This document shows, piece by piece, positions 14,194 through 18,069 of a stretch of DNA of 18,069 nt. The DNA comes from Candidatus Ruminimicrobiellum caprinum. Lineage in GTDB: Bacteria; Elusimicrobiota; Endomicrobiia; Endomicrobiales; Endomicrobiaceae. Position numbers and translations under genes: made by a program. The stretch spans positions 1 to 18,069 of the forward strand of contig JAFPUA010000033.1 of assembly GCA_017413305.1 (NCBI GenBank). Direction: 5' to 3'. The stretch's first letter is position 1, and each line of letters begins with the position of its first letter. The notes below the pieces were generated by a model. It saw nothing but the letters and a program-made list of their open reading frames with translations. It made no database searches and was not told the origin of the DNA.

Positions 14194-16009
14194 ATTCTTT
14201 CTCCTTTTTATTTTTTGCGACAATCGGTTTAACTTGTTCGTCGCACGGAATCTTTAAATATTCTACTGCCCTTTCTGCAATTTTTGCAAAAACAGGTGCG
14301 GCAACAGATGCTGCATAGTAATTTTTCTCATCGGGTTCATCAAAAATTACAAGTATTACAAGTTCCGGTTTTTTGGCAGGTATCATACCGCAGAACGATG
14401 CCATATAATGTTTCTTTGAATAACTTTTTATTGTTTTATCATATTTCTGTGCAGTTCCGGTTTTGCCACCTACGGAATATCCTGCTATTTTTGCGCTTTT
14501 TCCTGTACCGTCTTTAACTACAGCTTCCAAAACTCCTCTTACTTTAAGTGCTGTTTCTTCGGAAACAACTCTTCTGACAGGTTCTCTTGAATTATATTCT
14601 TTATCTCCTATGGATTTAATAATTCTGGGTTTTAACAATGTTCCACCGTTTGCTATTGCGGAGTATGCGCTTAATGTTTGTATGGCAGTTACAGAAAGTT
14701 CCTGTCCGAAAGATAAAGTCGGCAAACTTCCTTTGGTCCATCTTTCTATCGGTCTTAACATTCCTTTTGCTTCGCCCGTCAACTCTATACCTGTTTGCGA
14801 ATTAAATCCAAACAATCTTATGTATTCATAAAATTTATCTTCGCCGAGTTTTAACGCAAGTTTTGCCGTTCCCACATTAGAAGACTGTTCCATTATTTGT
14901 TTTACCGTTAAATATTTTGCTTTACCGTGATCGTCGCGTATTACTCTTCCGGCATACTTAAATTTTCCGCCTTCGCAATCTATTCTGTCTGATAATTTGC
15001 ATATTCCTTCTTCTAAAACTGCCGACAAAATTATAAGTTTGAATGTTGATCCGGGCTCGTTTATATCACTAATCGCAGCATTATTTAAATATTCCAACTT
15101 CTTTACAGGCTCGTTTGGATTATAGTTAGGCAAAGATACCATAGCAAGAATATCACCGTTGTTGGGGTTTTGTATTATTGCAATAGCTTTTTTAGATTTT
15201 GTTCTTTTTACACCTTCTTTTAATTCTTCTTCTGCAATAAACTGAAGTTTCCTGTCGATTGTCAGACGAACATCATTTGATGCGTTATAGTTTTTATCTT
15301 CCAAATAGTCGGAGAAAACTTTTTTGTTCCCCACCGTATATTGCTGCCTTTTGATATTTTCGCCCGTCAGCTGACTGTCACAAAATTTTTCTATACCGTA
15401 AGTTCCTTTTTCTTTTGAATCGGTTTTTCCTATGACATGTGCCGCCAGTCTCTGTTCCGGATATAATCTTGTGTAGCTGCTCTCCAAACCTACTCCTGGG
15501 ATATTTTTAGCAATTATTTCAAGTGCTGTTCTTTCGTCAATATTTTGTTTTATTGGAATATATGATTTTTTTTGTTTTATTTGTTCATAGTGACGCGGTT
15601 CAAAAAAAACATCAAAGCCATTTAATATTTTTTCTGTCTTGGCGACATCCTGCAACATTTTTGCATCAAGATACAAACTGTACTTTTTTATACTCATTGC
15701 AAGTATATTTCCGTTTCTGTCCAGAATTAACCCTCTTTTTTGTTTTTCTGTTGCCTGTTTGTGAACAATATTGTTACTGTATTTGTTTATATTGGAATAA
15801 TTTATTATTTGCAGGCTCAATAAACGCACTATTATTATCAAAAACATAAAACAAAAGCCGATGATAACACAATTGTTTCTGGTAAATATTTTTTTAAAAA
15901 ATTCTTTAAGGATATTGATGACTTTAAAAAAACTTTTTGTCTTTCTTGTTTTTTTATTATTTGATTTAAAAAACAATCTGTGGGAAGTTTTTTTCTTTCT
16001 TTTAATCAT
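14171..16009 (-). CDS. ftsI: Septal class B penicillin-binding protein (FtsI/PBP3-type transpeptidase)
   Basis: A 612-residue DD-transpeptidase that cross-links peptidoglycan at the septum, partner of FtsW. It has a basic cytoplasmic N-terminus (residues 1-45, very Lys-rich), one transmembrane segment (about 46-68), then the pedestal domain with RGLILDRNGNILA (92-104). The three transpeptidase motifs are present: STFK (321-324, nucleophile Ser321), SSN (376-378) and KTG (516-518). There are no C-terminal PASTA repeats; the tail after about 590 is short and Lys-rich. The cytoplasmic part is longer than in E. coli PBP3. Its ATG overlaps the ftsL stop (ATGA), so translation is probably coupled. 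Confidence 0.95.
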   Translation of the reverse strand: MIKRKKKTSHRLFFKSNNKKTRKTKSFFKVINILKEFFKKIFTRNNCVIIGFCFMFLIIIVRLLSLQIINYSNINKYSNNIVHKQATEKQKRGLILDRNGNILAMSIKKYSLYLDAKMLQDVAKTEKILNGFDVFFEPRHYEQIKQKKSYIPIKQNIDERTALEIIAKNIPGVGLESSYTRLYPEQRLAAHVIGKTDSKEKGTYGIEKFCDSQLTGENIKRQQYTVGNKKVFSDYLEDKNYNASNDVRLTIDRKLQFIAEEELKEGVKRTKSKKAIAIIQNPNNGDILAMVSLPNYNPNEPVKKLEYLNNAAISDINEPGSTFKLIILSAVLEEGICKLSDRIDCEGGKFKYAGRVIRDDHGKAKYLTVKQIMEQSSNVGTAKLALKLGEDKFYEYIRLFGFNSQTGIELTGEAKGMLRPIERWTKGSLPTLSFGQELSVTAIQTLSAYSAIANGGTLLKPRIIKSIGDKEYNSREPVRRVVSEETALKVRGVLEAVVKDGTGKSAKIAGYSVGGKTGTAQKYDKTIKSYSKKHYMASFCGMIPAKKPELVILVIFDEPDEKNYYAASVAAPVFAKIAERAVEYLKIPCDEQVKPIVAKNKKEKEYVSKQAA

Positions 16010-16269
16010 TTAATGGTTATTATTCTATCTTGAGATGGCTTTGAAAAATTTTTTTCTTTAGCGGTTTTAACAAGTTTCTCCAGAGCAAGAACAGAATTTA
16101 TTTCAGCTCTTATCAGGTTAGTTTCGTTTTCTATTTTTTGATATTCTGCTTCAAGATTATTTACCGTTATTTCCACCATCTTTAACTGGTTTTTTTCGAA
16201 AATAACAAAAGCTAAAGAAACTATTATCAACAATATAAAACTTATAGTTGTTATAAAACCTTTGCTCAT
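16006..16269 (-). CDS. ftsL: FtsL-like cell division protein
   Basis: An 87-residue bitopic membrane protein: a short cytoplasmic start (MSKGF), a transmembrane helix about residues 6-24, then a coiled-coil-like stretch (QLKMVEITVNNLEAEYQ and IENETNLIRAEINS) and a short tail. Sequence conservation in FtsL is low, so the call rests on size, topology, coiled coil and the invariant dcw position between rsmH and ftsI. FtsL with FtsB and FtsQ scaffolds and activates FtsWI at the septum. It overlaps rsmH by 1 nt (TAATG) and ftsI by 4 nt (ATGA). Confidence 0.85.
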   Translation of the reverse strand: MSKGFITTISFILLIIVSLAFVIFEKNQLKMVEITVNNLEAEYQKIENETNLIRAEINSVLALEKLVKTAKEKNFSKPSQDRIITIK

Positions 16270-17147
16270 TATTGTTTTTCCGCCGTTCTTATCTTAGCAC
16301 TACGACTTCTGGGATTTATTTTTATCTCTTCTTGCGTAGCCGTGACAACTTTTTTGTTTATTATTTTTAAACTTTGTGCAGATTTAAACGCCTGTTTTAC
16401 AATTCTATCTTCCAAAGAATGATACGACATTATTACGGCTCTTGCGCCTGTATCTAAAATATTTTCTAAAGAGTTTAGCAAATCTTTCAAGCTGCCGAGT
16501 TCATCATTAACACATATACGAAGTGCTTGAAAAACTTTTGTTGCAGGATTGATATTTCCTTTAGAATATTTAACGCTGCATATTATATCTTTCAACTGAT
16601 TGCATGTTTTAATATTTGTTTTAATTCTGGTTTCGACTATTTTTTGTGCTATCTGACGAGAAAAACTTTCTTCCCCATACTCAAAAAAAATCTGTTCCAA
16701 CTTTTCTTTCGGAAATGTGTTCACTATGTCGTAGGCTGTTAAATGTTGGCGACTATCCATTCTCATATCAAGGACACTGTCGGAATTAAAAGAAAATCCT
16801 CGCGATTTATCGTCTAACTGTTTTGATGACACTCCCAAATCCGCCAACAAACCTGCAACTTTAGGAATATTTAAATTTTTCAAATTCGTTTCTATGTTTC
16901 TGAAATTGTCGTTACAAAATACTATTCTGTCTTTAACTTTTTGTATATCGGAATTAGTTTCAAATCTCTGCAACGCGTGTCCGTCTTGATCAAATGCAAT
17001 AATTTTAATATTTTTGTATTTATTTAACAAATACAGGCTATGTCCGCCTCCGCCGAAAGTACAATCAACATAGTAACCGCTATCTTTTGTAATTAAATAA
17101 CGGTCAACTTCTGCTAACATAACCGGAAGATGATAATCTATGTTCAT
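16269..17147 (-). CDS. rsmH: 16S rRNA (cytosine(1402)-N4)-methyltransferase
   Basis: Methylates N4 of C1402 in the 16S rRNA P site using S-adenosylmethionine (formerly MraW). 292 residues, slightly under the usual 300-315. Motifs: HLPVMLAEV near the start, the SAM-binding DCTFGGGGHS (28-37), FDQDGHAL, LLADLGVSSKQLDDKSRGFSF (100-120), LDMRMD (126-131), NPATKVFQALRICVNDEL and MSYHSLEDRIVKQAF. The usual H of HPAT is Asn here. No clear Shine-Dalgarno site precedes ATG 17147, and only about 16 nt separate it from the 3' end of rnpB. It is the first protein gene of the dcw cluster; mraZ, often upstream of it, is absent. Confidence 0.96.
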   Translation of the reverse strand: MNIDYHLPVMLAEVDRYLITKDSGYYVDCTFGGGGHSLYLLNKYKNIKIIAFDQDGHALQRFETNSDIQKVKDRIVFCNDNFRNIETNLKNLNIPKVAGLLADLGVSSKQLDDKSRGFSFNSDSVLDMRMDSRQHLTAYDIVNTFPKEKLEQIFFEYGEESFSRQIAQKIVETRIKTNIKTCNQLKDIICSVKYSKGNINPATKVFQALRICVNDELGSLKDLLNSLENILDTGARAVIMSYHSLEDRIVKQAFKSAQSLKIINKKVVTATQEEIKINPRSRSAKIRTAEKQ

Positions 17148-17163
17148 AACTTATGATATCAAT

Positions 17164-17522
17164 AGGGTCAGATGAACATACACCGAATTCTGTAATGTTT
17201 ACAGAGTAAACATTTGCGGTCATTTCTCTGCTGTATAAATTACTTTATACAGTCAAGCGACAACAACTGCTGTCTTGCTTTCCGGTAAGGATTTAGCCGT
17301 TTCATTTCCTGTCTTTATAAACTTATAACAGGAATTATTCCTAATCAATATTTCTACTAAATAGGAACGCTTTTTTCTTTCGAAAAAAGCCGTCACTGTT
17401 CGCACCTCTGTCATTGCTGACTGCGGGAATTGCCCGCTACCGTTTTTCTCTCCGAAGAGAGAGTAAAGTTCGGACTTTCCTCCTTACAACAAGTGTAAAG
17501 CGACCGCCGAACATCTGACCCC
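17164..17522 (-). ncRNA. rnpB: RNase P RNA, bacterial type A-like
   Basis: About 359 nt; the catalytic RNA that removes tRNA 5' leaders. On the minus strand the 5' end GGGTCAGATG (17521-17512) pairs over 10 bp with the 3' end CATCTGACCC (17174-17165), forming helix P1. Universally conserved elements are in order: GAGGAAAGTCCG (17482-17471, CR I and the 5' P4 strand), ACAGAGGTGCGAACAG (about 17411-17396, CR II/III region), and ACAGAATTCGGTG (17193-17181, CR V and the 3' P4 strand). In the 5' domain, hairpins with perfect stems (CTCTC-TTCG-GAGAG and the GCTTTTTTC/GAAAAAAGC arm) match expected variable helices. It is wedged between the zinc-ribbon gene (5 nt away) and rsmH (16 nt away). Exact ends are estimated from P1. 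Confidence 0.95.
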
Positions 17523-17527
17523 AATTT

Positions 17528-18069
17528 TTATGCTTTTCTATATAAAATTCTCGAACAATTGTCGCAATAAACAAGTTCTTTGCACTTTGTAGCCTGCACT
17601 ATCAACTGCGGTCTTAAAACGACATTGCATCCGCCACAACTTTCGTTGATAACAAGTGCCATACCTTGCCCGTCTCTTGATTCTCTTATTCTTTCATACT
17701 GAGACAAAACATTTCTATCTATATTTTTTGCGAAATCGTCTCTTTCTTTCTTTATTTGTTCTATATTTTCTTTTGCTTGGGCAATTTTATTTTTTGCTTC
17801 CGATATTTCTTTGTTAATTGCATCTTCTTTTGCTTTTGCTTCCTGCTCGTAAACTTTTAAATTTTCTTGTTCTTTAGCGATATCGTCCATCAACTTTAGT
17901 ATTTCATCTTCAACGACACTTTTGTCGGCTTTGGCTTTTTCTATTTCGGTTAAGCAGGTTTTATACATATCATTAGATTTTATTGTATTTAAGTCGGCAG
18001 TATGTTTAGCTATAGCACTCTCTTTTGATGTAAGAAGAGATTCTTTTTCTTTCTTTAAAGAACTAAGTT
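17528..18069 (-). CDS. Coiled-coil C4-type zinc-ribbon protein (CT398/zf-RING_7 type), 5' part missing
   Basis: The frame is open from the window edge to TAA 17530-17528, about 180 codons; the true start lies outside the window, since an internal ATG at 17968 is preceded by 33 further open, coiled-coil-compatible codons including TIKSND-MYKTCLTEIE, which matches the family's internal TN-EYxALxxEIE pattern. Most of the visible protein is a charged Lys/Glu/Ala coiled coil. The C-terminal module has CGGC, then RPQLIV, then YCDNCSRILY, four cysteines in CxxC-x(n)-CxxC order that should bind zinc. Members of this family in several bacteria are of unknown or poorly defined role, with nucleic-acid or trafficking links proposed. 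Its stop codon is 5 nt from the rnpB 5' end. Confidence 0.82.
   Translation of the reverse strand, partial: LSSLKKEKESLLTSKESAIAKHTADLNTIKSNDMYKTCLTEIEKAKADKSVVEDEILKLMDDIAKEQENLKVYEQEAKAKEDAINKEISEAKNKIAQAKENIEQIKKERDDFAKNIDRNVLSQYERIRESRDGQGMALVINESCGGCNVVLRPQLIVQATKCKELVYCDNCSRILYRKA
17539..17567 (-). promoter_or_regulatory. Candidate rnpB promoter inside the zinc-ribbon gene
   Basis: On the minus strand TTGCGA (17567-17562) and TATATA (17544-17539) are 17 nt apart. Predicted initiation near 17532 is about 10 nt before the first P1 base. It lies wholly within the last codons of the upstream gene. The boxes each have two or fewer mismatches to consensus, but AT-rich sequence gives such matches by chance. 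Confidence 0.4.

Noticed and set aside
14194..14223. Upstream ATG 14223 for murE
   Set aside because: The extra ten codons are the ftsI 3' end plus murE's own AAGGAG site.
1..18069. Mobile elements, CRISPR arrays, defence or secondary-metabolite genes
   Set aside because: No transposase, integrase, spaced direct repeats or such gene families were seen; repeats found are single hairpins and one 11-bp pair.

Overview
The window is an AT-rich stretch of bacterial chromosome made almost entirely of housekeeping genes, nearly all on the minus strand. The cell is Gram-negative: it encodes an outer-membrane autotransporter-type barrel, an OmpA-domain lipoprotein and a MurE with the meso-diaminopimelate signature. 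Poly-A/T-rich coding sequence, a stand-alone type IV pilin-like gene with the KGFTLVEL leader, and this gene content would fit Elusimicrobiota (Endomicrobium-like). That placement is an inference, not something the sequence proves. I see no CRISPR array, insertion sequence, phage or defence gene.

Layout, in minus-strand transcription order from the right end. (1) A coiled-coil/C4 zinc-ribbon gene runs in from the window edge, followed after 5 nt by RNase P RNA (rnpB), followed after about 16 nt by a tightly packed division and cell-wall (dcw) cluster: rsmH, ftsL, ftsI, murE, murF, mraY, murD, ftsW, murG, with surE fused to its tail by a 14-nt overlap. Most junctions overlap or lie within 10 nt; the only sizeable internal gap is murD-ftsW, which holds a hairpin. 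(2) A single plus-strand gene, a type IV pilin-like protein with a strong promoter and almost no leader, converges on surE. (3) Divergent from the pilin, a tRNA-Ser(GGA) gene leads directly into an outer-membrane barrel gene and an OmpA-like lipoprotein gene. (4) A 300-nt gap carries a strong minus-strand promoter, a leader with a 9-bp hairpin and, on the plus strand, a 20-codon ORF that is just a prepilin leader, plus a terminator. (5) pfkA, argS and a Nudix hydrolase (cut by the left edge) form the last operon.

The dcw genes make and polymerise peptidoglycan precursors: MurE and MurF add mDAP and D-Ala-D-Ala, MurD adds D-Glu, MraY and MurG build lipid I and II, and FtsW with FtsI polymerise and cross-link at the septum with FtsL as scaffold. 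The OmpA-domain lipoprotein would tether the outer membrane to that peptidoglycan.

Points most worth a second look: the normal pfkA start codon is out of frame with the conserved GGDAPG loop because of a run of seven A where eight are needed; the orphan prepilin-leader mini-ORF and structured leader upstream of pfkA; a tRNA acting as the 5' leader of an outer-membrane-protein operon; rnpB embedded without spacer between two protein genes; and a probably leaderless pilin mRNA. I found no clear novel multi-gene system here.
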